DNA of 64,000 nt from Mycolicibacterium bacteremicum (lineage in GTDB: Bacteria > Actinomycetota > Actinomycetes > Mycobacteriales > Mycobacteriaceae). A program made the translations under genes and the position numbers. The notes below the pieces were generated by a model that worked only from the letters and a program-made list of their open reading frames with translations, did not search any database and was not told the origin of the DNA. The DNA lies in the NCBI RefSeq assembly GCF_943913955.1, contig NZ_CALUAE010000014.1, positions 1-64,000 on the forward strand, in the 5' to 3' direction. This document shows, piece after piece, positions 24,545-33,563 of the stretch; the first letter of the stretch is position 1; each line of letters begins with the position of its first letter.

Positions 24545-25339
24545 ATGACGTATCGCAGCATCGATCAGTTGACCGTGGAGCTCGCCGACGGCGTGCTGTC
24601 GGTGACCCTGAACCGCCCCGACACGCTGAACTCGCTGTCGGAGGCCATGCTGACCGGTATCGCCGAGGCCCTCGAGCAGGCCGCCACAGATCCCGCGGTC
24701 CGCGTCGTGAAGTTGTCCGGCGCGGGCCGCGGTTTCAGCTCCGGCGCGGGCATCAGCGCCGAGGATGTCTCCGCGAAGTCGGTCAACGGCCCCGAGGTCG
24801 TGCTCGACGCCGCCAACCGCGCCGTGCGGGCCATCGTCGCCCTGCCCAAGCCGGTGGTCTCGGTGGTGCAGGGCCCGGCCGCCGGCGTCGGGGTGTCGCT
24901 GGCCATCGCCGCCGATGTCGTACTCGCCTCGGAGAAGGCGTTTTTCATGCTGGCGTTCACCAAGATCGGACTGATGCCCGACGGCGGCGCCTCGGCACTG
25001 GTCGCCGCGGCCATCGGCCGGATCCGGGCCCAGCGGATGGCGCTGCTGGCCGAGCGGATCACCGCCGCCGAGGCCTACGACTGGGGGCTGGTGACCTCGG
25101 TGCACAAGCCCGACGACCTCGACGCCGCGGTCGACGCGGTGCTCGCCACGCTGGCCGGCGGCCCGGCCGTCGCGCTGCGTAAGACCAAGCAGGCCATCAA
25201 CGACGCGACGCTGACCGAACTCGAAGCGGCGATCGGACGGGAACGTGAGGGGCAGCTGATCCTGCTGACCTCCAAGGATTTCGCCGAGGGCACCGCGGCT
25301 TTCCAAGAGGGCCGGCGGGCCACCTTCAGCGACACCTAA
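24545..25339 (+). CDS. Enoyl-CoA hydratase/isomerase family protein (EchA10/11-like)
   Basis: 264 residues. Crotonase fold: oxyanion-hole segments SGAGRGFSSGAGIS and QGPAAGVGVSLAIAADVVLAS. Both canonical hydratase glutamates are missing: Ser occupies the GCELA-type position and Thr the PEI-type position. KIGLMPDGGAS instead has the PDGG sequence of PaaG/ECI-type isomerases. A double-bond isomerase is therefore more likely than a hydratase. The ATG at 24545 is preceded by a GAGGG. The mcr/ech arrangement matches Rv1143/Rv1142c as recalled. Confidence 0.85.
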   Translation: MTYRSIDQLTVELADGVLSVTLNRPDTLNSLSEAMLTGIAEALEQAATDPAVRVVKLSGAGRGFSSGAGISAEDVSAKSVNGPEVVLDAANRAVRAIVALPKPVVSVVQGPAAGVGVSLAIAADVVLASEKAFFMLAFTKIGLMPDGGASALVAAAIGRIRAQRMALLAERITAAEAYDWGLVTSVHKPDDLDAAVDAVLATLAGGPAVALRKTKQAINDATLTELEAAIGREREGQLILLTSKDFAEGTAAFQEGRRATFSDT

Positions 25340-25381
25340 ATTCGGTGGACTGACCGCCGCCGGTCAGCGACCATCGATTGT

Positions 25382-26647
25382 GTGAGTACGCAACTGGAGG
25401 GCGGGGGCTGGCGCGTACTCGCACCTTTCAAGGTGCGTGACTACCGCCTGCTGATCGCCGCGGTCGCGTGTTCGATCTTCGCCACCGGTATGTGGACGGT
25501 GGTGATGGCCCTCCAAGTCATCGCGCTGGACAACGATCCGGCGGCGCTATCGCTGGTCGCGACGTGCCTGGCCGCCGGCTTGGTCACCTTCGTGCTGGTC
25601 GGCGGGATCGCCGCCGACCGGTTCCCGCAGCGCCGCATCATCATCCTGGTCGAGTCGGTCAACACCGTCGCGGTGACCGCGGTCGCGGTGCTCGGTGTGC
25701 TCGACGCGCTGCGACTGTGGCATATGGCCGTCGCGTCGGCGGCCCTCGGGATCGCCGCGGCGTTCTTCTTTCCCGCCTACAGCGCCATCCTGCCCCGCCT
25801 GCTTCCGCCGGAACAACTGTTGGCGGCCAACGGGATCGAGGGTGTCATGCGCCCGACGCTGCAGCAGGCCGTCGGTCCCGCAGTGGCCGGTCTGCTGATC
25901 GGAGCCACCTTCCCCACCGTCGGTGCCGTGCTGTGTGCTGCGCTCTACGGTGTCGGGCTCGCCCTGCTGATCGCCACCCGGCCGGTGGCACCCCCGGCGA
26001 CCGAATCCCACGAGAAGACGCACGTGCTGTCGGATCTGCGGGACGGGTTCCTGTTCATGGTCCGCACCCCCTGGCTGCTGGCCACCCTGCTGTTCGCCAG
26101 CGGATTCGTCATGCTCATCATGGGCCCGATCGAAGTCCTGCTGCCGTTCATCACCAACGCCCGCTTCGACCATGGCGAACGGATCTTCGGGTTCGTGCTG
26201 GCCGCGTTCGGCCTCGGCAGCGCGGTCGGCGCGCTGGCTGTGTCCTCACGACAGCTGCCGCGGCGCTATCTGACGGTGATGATGGTGTGCTGGACGGTGG
26301 GCAATCTGCCGCTCATCGCAATCGGCTACACGGCGTCGTTCCTGGTCATGACCGTCGCGTCGTTCGTCGTCGGCATGACCAGCGGCGCCGCGATGGTCAT
26401 CTGGGGAACGCTGTTGCAACGCCGTGTTCCGTCGGAGATGCTCGGCCGGGTGTCGAGCCTGGACTTCTTCGTATCCCTGGTGTTCATGCCCATATCGATG
26501 GCGGTGGTGGGGCCGTTGTCGAAGGTGATCTCCATCGAGACCATCTATCTGACCGCCGGATTGGGCCCCGTCCTGCTCGGCGCGGCGGCCTACCTGCTTG
26601 CTCGGATGGACCGCGACGAGATCGCGCACCCGCTCGACAGGTCGTGA
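25382..26647 (+). CDS. MFS exporter (DHA3/Tap-like)
   Basis: 421 residues with 12 predicted membrane segments and the DHA3-style motif A GGIAADRFPQRRIIILVE after TM2. In length and pattern it resembles mycobacterial Tap and macrolide/siderophore exporters (FPAYSAILPRLLPPEQLLAANGIEGVMRPTLQQAVGPAVAGLL). Cytoplasmic-membrane drug or metabolite efflux is expected. GTG start 42 bp after the ech-type gene, possibly in the same transcript. A strong hairpin follows. Confidence 0.82.
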   Translation: MSTQLEGGGWRVLAPFKVRDYRLLIAAVACSIFATGMWTVVMALQVIALDNDPAALSLVATCLAAGLVTFVLVGGIAADRFPQRRIIILVESVNTVAVTAVAVLGVLDALRLWHMAVASAALGIAAAFFFPAYSAILPRLLPPEQLLAANGIEGVMRPTLQQAVGPAVAGLLIGATFPTVGAVLCAALYGVGLALLIATRPVAPPATESHEKTHVLSDLRDGFLFMVRTPWLLATLLFASGFVMLIMGPIEVLLPFITNARFDHGERIFGFVLAAFGLGSAVGALAVSSRQLPRRYLTVMMVCWTVGNLPLIAIGYTASFLVMTVASFVVGMTSGAAMVIWGTLLQRRVPSEMLGRVSSLDFFVSLVFMPISMAVVGPLSKVISIETIYLTAGLGPVLLGAAAYLLARMDRDEIAHPLDRS

Positions 26648-26695
26648 TTTCGGTGAGAATACGTGCGGTGGGCGCACGTATCCTCACCGAAAATC
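26646..26695. terminator. Long hairpin terminator between convergent genes
   Basis: About 21 bp of near-complete complementarity: atttcggtgagaatacgtg pairs with cacgtatcctcaccgaaaat around a 7-nt loop, with one mismatch and one bulge. It lies between the MFS gene and the CPBP protease gene. Confidence 0.75.
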
Positions 26696-26701
26696 GCAGC
26701 G

Positions 26702-27412
26702 TCAGACCCCGAACATCGGCGGCAGCGCGAGCACCATCACCAGACCCCAGAAGAAGTGCACCAGCATCGGCGCGAGCACCCCGCCCGTCGCGCGACGCAG
26801 AAATGCGCACACCGTACCGAGGATGATGGCGGCGACGCCGAGCATCGGGTTGCCGGTGGTCGCTGCGGTGGCGATCACGTACAGCACGGTGGAGGTCAGC
26901 ACCGGCCGGTGCCGCAGCAACGCGGTGTACAACGACCCGCGGAAGAACATCTCCTCGGCCAGTCCGTTGATCACCGTGATGAACACGATCAGGTAGAGCG
27001 GCCCGGACTTCGAATACTCCAGCACCTGCCGGATGTAGTCGTTGACGCCGGGGATCTCGCGTGCGACCAACCCGCCGACCACGAACACCGCGCTCAGGCC
27101 CAGCCCGATCGCGGTCCCGGTGATGACGGGACGACGCATCCGCCCGCGGAAGTCGACCCGGCCCATGTGCAGCGGTCCGGAGAGGTACGCGCCGATCGCC
27201 CACACCCCGGCCAGTGCCAGGGTGAGCCAGATGAAGGTGTCGTCGCCGGGGGGCCTGCTCAGTGAATAGCCGAGCAGCGCGGCACCGACCAGTAATACCG
27301 CGCCGACCACGAACTTCCGTCGGCCGACCACCGCGGCCGACTCGTCCGACGGCGGCGCCTTGCGTCCGGCGATCCGCCGGAGTTCACCGGTCCAATTCGT
27401 CGGGTGGGTCAC
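26702..27412 (-). CDS. CPBP family intramembrane metalloprotease
   Basis: 236 residues, six to eight membrane segments. The CAAX-protease/bacteriocin-processing (Abi) signature is present: AEEMFFRG (EExxxR) in one helix, a second motif around ATTGNPMLG, and HFFWG with a conserved His. Catalysis would use Glu and His ligands inside the membrane. The substrate is unknown. It lies 7 bp downstream of the NAD-binding protein gene on the same strand. Position agrees with M. tuberculosis Rv1140 as recalled. Confidence 0.82.
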   Translation of the reverse strand: MTHPTNWTGELRRIAGRKAPPSDESAAVVGRRKFVVGAVLLVGAALLGYSLSRPPGDDTFIWLTLALAGVWAIGAYLSGPLHMGRVDFRGRMRRPVITGTAIGLGLSAVFVVGGLVAREIPGVNDYIRQVLEYSKSGPLYLIVFITVINGLAEEMFFRGSLYTALLRHRPVLTSTVLYVIATAATTGNPMLGVAAIILGTVCAFLRRATGGVLAPMLVHFFWGLVMVLALPPMFGV

Positions 27413-27419
27413 GGCGGCA

Positions 27420-28547
27420 TCACCTCGGGTCCACCTTGGCCGCGATATCGGCCAACACGTCCAGTCCGGTCCGCACCGTGGCCCGCGCCGGACCCGGCAA
27501 CGGCGCCAGCATGCCCAGCGCCGGCCGGGCGATCGCCGGAGTCAGCTCCCGGATGCGGGCGAAGTCCCCACCGGCCCAGTCCGGGTCGGTATCGGCCAGA
27601 TGGTGCGGGTCGGCCAGATCGTTGACCGGGCGGCGCCGGTGCTTCGTCAGTGAGCGACGGATGGATTCGTCGATGCCGAGCAGTCCTCCGTCCGGGTCGG
27701 GAACCCGGTCGCGCAGGCCGGTGTCACTGGCCACCATCGGATAGTCAAGGGAGGCAGTCAGATCGGCGGTCAGGCTGCCGGGCACCGGGAGCGCCAGCGC
27801 GGACACCTTGGAGGCGAGCACCGTCGGCACCGGTCCGACGGGCACCTCGACGCGCAGTTTGCCGGCCAACCGGGCGTAGCTGCTGAGCAGGTCGCGGTAG
27901 GTGGTGGTCTCCGGTCCGTAGATGTCATAGGAGCCGGCCGGCACCCGCTTCGGATCGGCGGCGGCCACCAGGTAGTGCAGTACGTCGCGGATGGAGATCG
28001 GGTCGATCGGGTTGTGCATCCAGCTGGGGATGGGCAGCACCGGGAAGCGGTCACCGACGTAGCGCAGGATCTCGAAGGAGGTGGACCCGGCGCCGAAGAT
28101 GAGCGCCGCACCCAGCCAGACGAGTTCCGGGCCGCCGGGCACGGTCAGCGCCTCGGCTACCTCCGCGCGGCCGGCCAGGTGGTCGGACAGTTCCCCGTCC
28201 CCCGGGACGAACCCGCCCAGGTAGACGATGCGTCCGACACCGGCGTCCTTGGCGGCCTCCGCCACGTTGGCCGCGGCCCGGTTGTCGATCTCCCGGAATC
28301 CGGGATCCCCGATACCGTGCACCAGGTAGTACACCGTGTCGATCTGCCCGGCGTCGGCGAAAGCCTTTGTGGCCGAATCCTTCTCGCGCGCATCCAGCTG
28401 GACGACGGAGACGTCGTCGAACCAGCCGTACGCGCGTAGCCGCTCCGGCCTCCGGCTGGTCACCACCACCTGGTGGCCCGCGTCGAGCAATTCGCCGACC
28501 AGCCGGGAACCGATGTAACCGGTCGCACCGGTCATCAAGATCCGCAT
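27420..28547 (-). CDS. Atypical SDR, NAD(P)H-binding protein
   Basis: 375 residues. N-terminal extended Rossmann motif TGATGYIGSRL (7-17), then VVTSRRPERL, which suggests NADP. YYLVHGIGD and RIVYLGGFVP fit the NmrA/atypical SDR (SDR_a5-like) group. The catalytic YxxxK is not evident, so it may be a redox sensor or act on a bulky substrate. The C-terminal 150 residues are poorly characterised. The ATG at 28547 is chosen because TACGTT lies 7 nt upstream, giving a leaderless start. Confidence 0.75.
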   Translation of the reverse strand: MRILMTGATGYIGSRLVGELLDAGHQVVVTSRRPERLRAYGWFDDVSVVQLDAREKDSATKAFADAGQIDTVYYLVHGIGDPGFREIDNRAAANVAEAAKDAGVGRIVYLGGFVPGDGELSDHLAGRAEVAEALTVPGGPELVWLGAALIFGAGSTSFEILRYVGDRFPVLPIPSWMHNPIDPISIRDVLHYLVAAADPKRVPAGSYDIYGPETTTYRDLLSSYARLAGKLRVEVPVGPVPTVLASKVSALALPVPGSLTADLTASLDYPMVASDTGLRDRVPDPDGGLLGIDESIRRSLTKHRRRPVNDLADPHHLADTDPDWAGGDFARIRELTPAIARPALGMLAPLPGPARATVRTGLDVLADIAAKVDPR

Positions 28548-28554
28548 ACGCCCC

Positions 28555-28560
28555 AACGTA
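28555..28560 (-). promoter_or_regulatory. -10 element TACGTT of the atypical SDR gene
   Basis: Read on the minus strand, TACGTT is followed by 7 nt and then the ATG at 28547, so the transcript is probably leaderless. Confidence 0.4.
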
Positions 28561-28587
28561 CCCAGGCCGGGTCGAACTTAAGCTCCG

Positions 28588-29109
28588 CTACCGATGCAGT
28601 TCGATCAGACCCTGGTAGACCTGCGCGTTCAGCTGGTTACCGGCCTTCTCCTCGGCGCTGAGTTCGCGGCGCACCTTGCCGGGCACGCCGGCCACCAGCG
28701 ATCCCGGTGGCACCACCGCTCCCTGCGGCACCACCGCGCCGGCCCCGACCAGTGAGCCCGCGCCGATCACGGCGCCGTTCAGCACGATCGCCCCCATCCC
28801 GATCAGGCAGTCGTCCTCGATGGTGCAGCCGTGCAGCACCGCATTGTGGCCGACGCTGACGCCGGAGCCGACCCGCAGCGGGAATCCCGGGTCGACGTGT
28901 GCGGTGACCCCGTCCTGCAGGTTGGAGCCGAAACCGATCTCGATCGGCTCGAATTCGGCCCGCAACGTGGCGCCGTACCAGACGCTGGCCTTCGCGGCCA
29001 GGGTGACCTGTCCGATCACGCTGGCGTTGGGCGCCACCCACGATTCGGCGTGCAACTGCGGGGCGCGGCCCTGGATGGGAATGATCAGCGGTTCTGGCAT
29101 GGCCGTCAT
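28588..29109 (-). CDS. Gamma-class carbonic anhydrase family protein
   Basis: 173 residues, the usual length. It is a left-handed beta-helix hexapeptide-repeat protein (repeating V-x-I-G type turns through residues 25-140). Three histidines stand where the trimeric gamma-CA binds its metal: AHVDPGFP, VGHNAVLHG (two). It ends with a helical segment. It may hydrate CO2 or bind CoA derivatives; many homologues are inactive in standard assays. An in-frame ATG at 29100 is an alternative start. Confidence 0.87.
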   Translation of the reverse strand: MTAMPEPLIIPIQGRAPQLHAESWVAPNASVIGQVTLAAKASVWYGATLRAEFEPIEIGFGSNLQDGVTAHVDPGFPLRVGSGVSVGHNAVLHGCTIEDDCLIGMGAIVLNGAVIGAGSLVGAGAVVPQGAVVPPGSLVAGVPGKVRRELSAEEKAGNQLNAQVYQGLIELHR

Positions 29110-29123
29110 GGTAAACGCGCCAC

Positions 29124-30080
29124 CTACGTGCCCTGGTACACCTTGCGGTAACTCGACGGCGACATCCCGACCCCACGGCGCAGATGGTGGCGCAGGTTGC
29201 CACCAGTGCCCAGCCCCGCCCGGCGGGCCACCTCGTCGATGGGCAGATCCTGAGATTCGAGCAGTTCCCGGGCATGGTCCAGCCGCCGGTTGCGTATCCA
29301 ACTCGCCGGTGCCTCACCGGTTTCCGCGCGGAAGCGGCGATTGAAGGTACGCGGGCTCATATGCGCGTGCCGCGCCAGCCGCTGCACGGTCAGCTCCTCG
29401 TCCAGGTGGTCGAGGGCCCACTGCCGGGTGGCCGCGGTGGAGGCGTGATCGGACACCGGCACCTGCCGGTCGATGAACTGCGCCTGACCGCCCTCGCGCC
29501 ACGGCGGCACCACGCAGTAGCGGGCCACGTCGTTGGCCACCTGGACCCCATGGTCGGACCGAATGATGTGCAGGCACAGGTCGATTCCGGCGGCCAGCCC
29601 GGCCGAGGTCAGCACATCTCCGTCGTCGACGAACAACACGTTCTCGTCCACCCGCACCGCCGGGTACAGCGCGCGCAGGGCGTCGGCGTGGCGCCAATGT
29701 GTGGTGGCCGGCCGGCCGTCCAGCGCGCCGGCTGCGGCCAGGACGAACGCGCCGGTGCAGATCGACACCAGCCTGGCGCCCGGCCGGATGGTGTCCAACG
29801 CTGCGCGCACCTCCGGCTCCAGGGTGCCGTCACGGCGGGCCGGGGCGTAGCGGGTGCCGGGGATGACGACGGTGTCCGCGTCCGCCAGCGCCTCCGGCCC
29901 GGCACCGGGCACCAGGGCGAACCCGTTGGTGGAGGGCACCGGGCCCGGCCCGACGGCGCAGGTGATCACCTCATACAGCGGCGCGCCCGCGGCGTCGGTG
30001 GCACCGCCGAACAGGGTCGGGGCGATGGTGGCGTCGAATCCCACCACCGGTGGCAGCAGCAACACGGCGACACGATGCAT
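29124..30080 (-). CDS. GlxA-type AraC family regulator with DJ-1/PfpI domain
   Basis: 318 residues. The N-terminal half is a DJ-1/PfpI-like domain (VAVLLLPPVVGFDATIAPTLF, SICTGAFVLAAAGALDGR with a Cys at the nucleophile elbow). The C-terminal half is an AraC HTH pair (LDEELTVQRLARHAHMSPRTFNRRFRAETGEAPASWI, then DLPIDEVARRAGLG). It is a cytoplasmic one-component regulator. It is divergent from an MFS gene (82-bp gap) and probably controls it. The gap contains TGGCA...TGCCA half sites. Confidence 0.87.
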   Translation of the reverse strand: MHRVAVLLLPPVVGFDATIAPTLFGGATDAAGAPLYEVITCAVGPGPVPSTNGFALVPGAGPEALADADTVVIPGTRYAPARRDGTLEPEVRAALDTIRPGARLVSICTGAFVLAAAGALDGRPATTHWRHADALRALYPAVRVDENVLFVDDGDVLTSAGLAAGIDLCLHIIRSDHGVQVANDVARYCVVPPWREGGQAQFIDRQVPVSDHASTAATRQWALDHLDEELTVQRLARHAHMSPRTFNRRFRAETGEAPASWIRNRRLDHARELLESQDLPIDEVARRAGLGTGGNLRHHLRRGVGMSPSSYRKVYQGT

Positions 30081-30162
30081 GCAACCCAGTTTGGCACGTT
30101 TTTGATGAGTGCTGTCATTTATGCCACTGGTCTGCCGGCCCGCCGACCGCCAGAGTCGAGGC

Positions 30163-31410
30163 ATGACAGTTCTGCGGGCGCCCGGTCGGGTGCACTGGGC
30201 CTGGGTGGTGGCCGGCGTCAGCTTCGTCGCGCTGCTGGGCGCCGCGGCATTCCGGTCGGTGCCCGGGGTGTTCATGGTGCCGCTGCACGAGGAGTTCGGC
30301 TGGAGCCACGGCACCGTCGGGCTGGCCATGTCGGTCAACATGACCCTGTTCGGTGTCACCGCCCCGTTCGCGGCCGCGCTGATGGACCGGCTCGGCGTCC
30401 GTCCGGTGCTCGCGGGCGCGCTGGCCCTGATCGCAGCAGGATCAGCACTGAGCATGGTGATGACCGCCGGCTGGCAACTGGTGTTGCTGTGGGGCGTGCT
30501 GGTCGGCATCGGGACGGGTGCCATCTCGATGGGATTCGTGGCGACCGTCGCCACCCGCTGGTTCGAGGCGCGGCGCGGTCTGGTCACCGGCGTGTTGACC
30601 GCGGCCAGCGCCACCGGGCAGTTGATCTTCCTGCCGGTCGTGGCGCAGGTGACCACGACGCACGGCTGGCGGTGGGCATCGCTGATCGTGGCCACCGCGG
30701 CGCTGGCGGTGGTCCCGCTGGTGGCGGTCTTCATGCGCAACAGCCCGCAGGACATCGGGCTGACCGCCTACGGCGCGACGGGCGACACCCCCGCCGCGGT
30801 GCCCACCGGCTCCTTCGGCGCCGCCGTCGAGGGCCTGCGGATCGGGTTGCGTTCACGCGCGTTCTGGCTGCTGGCCGGCAGCTTCGCGATCTGCGGGATG
30901 ACCACCAACGGGCTGATCGGCACGCACTTCATCCCGGCCGCGCACGACCACGGGATGCCGACGACGCTGGCCGCCGGGCTGCTGGCCACCATCGGCGTGC
31001 TCGACGTCGTCGGGACCATCTTCTCCGGGTGGCTCACCGACCGTGTCGATCCGCGGATTCTGCTGTGCGTCTACTACGCCGGTCGCGGGCTGTCGCTGGT
31101 GCTGTTGCCCGCGCTGCTCTCGCCGCACGCCGAGCCGAGCACCTGGGTGTTCGTCATCTTCTACGGACTGGACTGGGTGGCCACCGTGCCGCCGACGATC
31201 GTGCTGTGCCGGGACTTCTTCGGCACCCGCGCCCCGATCGTCTTCGGCTGGGTGTTCGCCGCCCACCAACTGGGCGCGGCGGTCGCGGCGGCCGGGGCCG
31301 GCTGGATCCGCGATCTGCACGGTGAGTATGACCTGGCCTTTTACCTGGCCGCCGGGCTGTGCTTCATTGCCACGCTGCTGTGCGCCGGCGTGCGCCGTCC
31401 GGCCCGGTGA
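30163..31410 (+). CDS. MFS transporter (OFA/monocarboxylate-type)
   Basis: 415 residues, 12 membrane segments. N-terminal VHWAWVVAGVSFVALLGAAAFRSVPGVFMVPLHEEFGWSHG is typical of the oxalate/formate antiporter and MCT-like group, as is the RWFEARRGLVTGVLTAASATGQLIFLP region. It likely moves an organic anion. The ATG at 30163 is used because upstream frame lacks the family pattern. It is divergent from a GlxA-type regulator that probably controls it. Confidence 0.83.
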   Translation: MTVLRAPGRVHWAWVVAGVSFVALLGAAAFRSVPGVFMVPLHEEFGWSHGTVGLAMSVNMTLFGVTAPFAAALMDRLGVRPVLAGALALIAAGSALSMVMTAGWQLVLLWGVLVGIGTGAISMGFVATVATRWFEARRGLVTGVLTAASATGQLIFLPVVAQVTTTHGWRWASLIVATAALAVVPLVAVFMRNSPQDIGLTAYGATGDTPAAVPTGSFGAAVEGLRIGLRSRAFWLLAGSFAICGMTTNGLIGTHFIPAAHDHGMPTTLAAGLLATIGVLDVVGTIFSGWLTDRVDPRILLCVYYAGRGLSLVLLPALLSPHAEPSTWVFVIFYGLDWVATVPPTIVLCRDFFGTRAPIVFGWVFAAHQLGAAVAAAGAGWIRDLHGEYDLAFYLAAGLCFIATLLCAGVRRPAR

Positions 31411-31592
31411 CCGCCGCGCATTTGGCCTGACCGGCGGCGCCGCATACCATTGCCCCGGCGCTGCGGGGACGCCGTGGCTCGTCAACATCAGTTAGCTGAC
31501 GGTGAGCAACGCCGGAGAACACGTCCGTTCCCGCTGCTGCGCGCCGACATCCCAGGGCATCAGACACCCTGTCTTGAGCGGAGGAAAAACAC

Positions 31593-32354
31593 GTGCTTGC
31601 TCGCACCGGCAAACTCTTCGGCGTCGCGGCCGCGTCGGCGGCCATCGTCTTCGCGGGGACCGCAGTCACCGCGCAGGCCGAGGAGCCGACCACCCCGAAC
31701 ATGGTGATCCCGGAACCGAAGGGACCGGCGTGCGATGCCGTCAAGTCCGTGCCGTCCGGCGCCGGATCGCTGGCCGTGCTGTCCAAGGCGCAGTCCTCGG
31801 CGGCGCTGGCGAGCATCCCGGAGATCTCGACCTTCAGCCAGCTGGTCTCCGGACAGCTCAACCCGGCCGTGAATGTGGCCTCGGTGCTCGACAACGGCCC
31901 CTACATCGTGTTCGCCCCGAGCAACGAGGCCTTCGCCAAGCTCACCCCCGAGCAGCTCGAGACGCTCAAGACCGATCCGGTCGCCGGCACCGCCGCGGTG
32001 TACTACCACATGGCGCTCGGCATCCTGGGCCCCAAGGACATCGAGGGCATCATCTACACCCAGCAGGGCAAGCCCGTCGTCGTCAAGGGCGATGAGAACA
32101 ACCTGACCGTCAACGATCAGGCCAAGGTCACCTGCGGCGGTATCGGCGCCGACCACATGCGCGTGTACATCATCGACACCGTGCTGGACCCGGCCACCGC
32201 CCCATCCGGCGTCACCCCGACCGGCACGTCGGCCACCGAGACGACGACCACGACCAGCACGTCGGCCACCGAGACCACCTCGGCCACCCCGGCGGCGCCG
32301 GGCGCGGCCGAGACTCCGGTGACCGTGACGGTCACCGAGACGGCCACCGGCTAG
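31593..32354 (+). CDS. Secreted fasciclin (FAS1) domain protein, MPT70/MPT83-like
   Basis: 253 residues. GTG start with ribosome site GGAGG (31579-31583). Signal peptide 1-29 (ending AQA-EE). FAS1 domain at about 50-195: FSQLVSGQLNPAVNVASVLDNGPYIVFAPSNEAFAKLTPEQLETL, the H-box-like YYHMALG, and NLTVNDQAKVTCGGI. Two cysteines may pair. The last 55 residues are a Thr/Ser/Ala-rich tail (TETTTTTSTSATETTSATP) that looks like an O-glycosylated linker and is not found in MPT70. No lipobox. Likely cell-wall or secreted adhesion-type protein. Confidence 0.9.
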   Translation: MLARTGKLFGVAAASAAIVFAGTAVTAQAEEPTTPNMVIPEPKGPACDAVKSVPSGAGSLAVLSKAQSSAALASIPEISTFSQLVSGQLNPAVNVASVLDNGPYIVFAPSNEAFAKLTPEQLETLKTDPVAGTAAVYYHMALGILGPKDIEGIIYTQQGKPVVVKGDENNLTVNDQAKVTCGGIGADHMRVYIIDTVLDPATAPSGVTPTGTSATETTTTTSTSATETTSATPAAPGAAETPVTVTVTETATG

Positions 32355-32363
32355 GTCTTCCTA

Positions 32364-32405
32364 CGAGAAACGGCGCCCACTCCCCCGAGCTGGGCGCCGT
32401 TCTCG
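32364..32405. terminator. Hairpin terminator between convergent genes
   Basis: cgagaaacggcgccca (32364-32379) pairs with tgggcgccgttctcg (32391-32405), 15 bp with one bulge and an 11-nt loop. It ends both the fasciclin gene and, on the other strand, the acyl-CoA dehydrogenase operon. Confidence 0.85.
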
Positions 32406-32418
32406 TTGGGCCGGAATC

Positions 32419-33561
32419 CTAGAGACCCAGATCCCGGCCGATGATCTCCTTCATGATCTCGGTGGTGCCACCGTAGATCGTCTGGATGCGCACATCGACG
32501 TAATCCTTGGCGACGCGGTACTCGTTCATGTAGCCGTAGCCGCCGTGCAGCTGCAGGCACTGATCGATGACCTTCTTGCCGAGCTCGGTGCACCACCACT
32601 TGGCCTTGGAGGCCTCCACCGCGGTGAGCTCCCCGTCGACGACTGCGCGCAGGCAGCGGTCGACGTACTGCTCGGCGATGTCCAGCTCGGTGTCCAGCTC
32701 GGCCATCACGAAGCGGCTGTTCTGGAAGCTGCCGATCGGCTGCCCGAATGCCTTGCGGTCCTTGACGTACTGCAGGGTGTCGTTGAACGTGGCGCGGGCC
32801 CCGGCGACGCCGGCGATGGCGATCGACAGCCGCTCCGAGGGCAGGTTCTCCATCAGGTGGTAGAAGCCCTTGCCTTCGGTGCCGAGCAGGTTGGCGTTCG
32901 GGACGCGGACGTCCTCGAAGTTCAGCTCGGCGGTGTCGGCGGCGTGCTGGCCCATCTTGTCCAGCTTGCGGCCCCGGGTGAAGCCGGGGGTGTCACGCTC
33001 GACGACCAGCAGCGAGAAGCCCTTGTGGCCTGCCTCCGGGTCGGTGCGGGCCACCACGACCACCAGGTCGGAGTTGATACCGGCCGAGATGAAGGTCTTG
33101 GCGCCGTTGATGATCCAGTCATCCCCGTCGCGCACGGCGGTGGTGCGAATACCGGCCAGGTCGCTGCCGGCGCCCGGCTCGCTCATGGCGATGGCGCCGA
33201 TCAGTTCACCGCTGGCGAAGCCCGGCATCCAGCGCTCGAGCTGCTCCTTGGTGGCCAGGTTCTTGAAATACGGGCCGACGATGTCGTTCTGCAGGCTCAC
33301 ACCCGGGCAGGCCAGGCCGAACTTGGAGAACTCCTCCACGATCACGGCGTTGAAGCGGAAATCGTCGACTCCGCCGCCGCCGTACTCCTCGGGCATGTTG
33401 AACCCGATCAGGCCGTAATTACCCGCCGCCACATAGGCTTCGCGGTCGACCAGGCGGTCGGCCTCCCACTTCTCGACGTTGGGCAGACACTCCTTCTCCA
33501 GGAACTGCCTTGCGGTGTCCCGCAGCTGCTCGTGCTCGGTTTCGAAAACCAGTCTCTTCAC
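32419..33561 (-). CDS. Acyl-CoA dehydrogenase (FadE)
   Basis: 380 residues. The FAD-binding signatures AIAMSEPGAGSDLAGI and QLHGGYGYMNEYRVAKDYVD are present. The common catalytic Glu of the IYEGT motif is Gly here (IYGGTTEI). Instead LPSERLSIA carries a Glu at the site used by long-chain and isovaleryl-CoA dehydrogenases, so the enzyme should be active on long or branched acyl-CoAs. It follows the hydratase by 2 bp and closes a thiolase-hydratase-dehydrogenase operon. Confidence 0.9.
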   Translation of the reverse strand: MKRLVFETEHEQLRDTARQFLEKECLPNVEKWEADRLVDREAYVAAGNYGLIGFNMPEEYGGGGVDDFRFNAVIVEEFSKFGLACPGVSLQNDIVGPYFKNLATKEQLERWMPGFASGELIGAIAMSEPGAGSDLAGIRTTAVRDGDDWIINGAKTFISAGINSDLVVVVARTDPEAGHKGFSLLVVERDTPGFTRGRKLDKMGQHAADTAELNFEDVRVPNANLLGTEGKGFYHLMENLPSERLSIAIAGVAGARATFNDTLQYVKDRKAFGQPIGSFQNSRFVMAELDTELDIAEQYVDRCLRAVVDGELTAVEASKAKWWCTELGKKVIDQCLQLHGGYGYMNEYRVAKDYVDVRIQTIYGGTTEIMKEIIGRDLGL

Positions 33562-33563
33562 TG

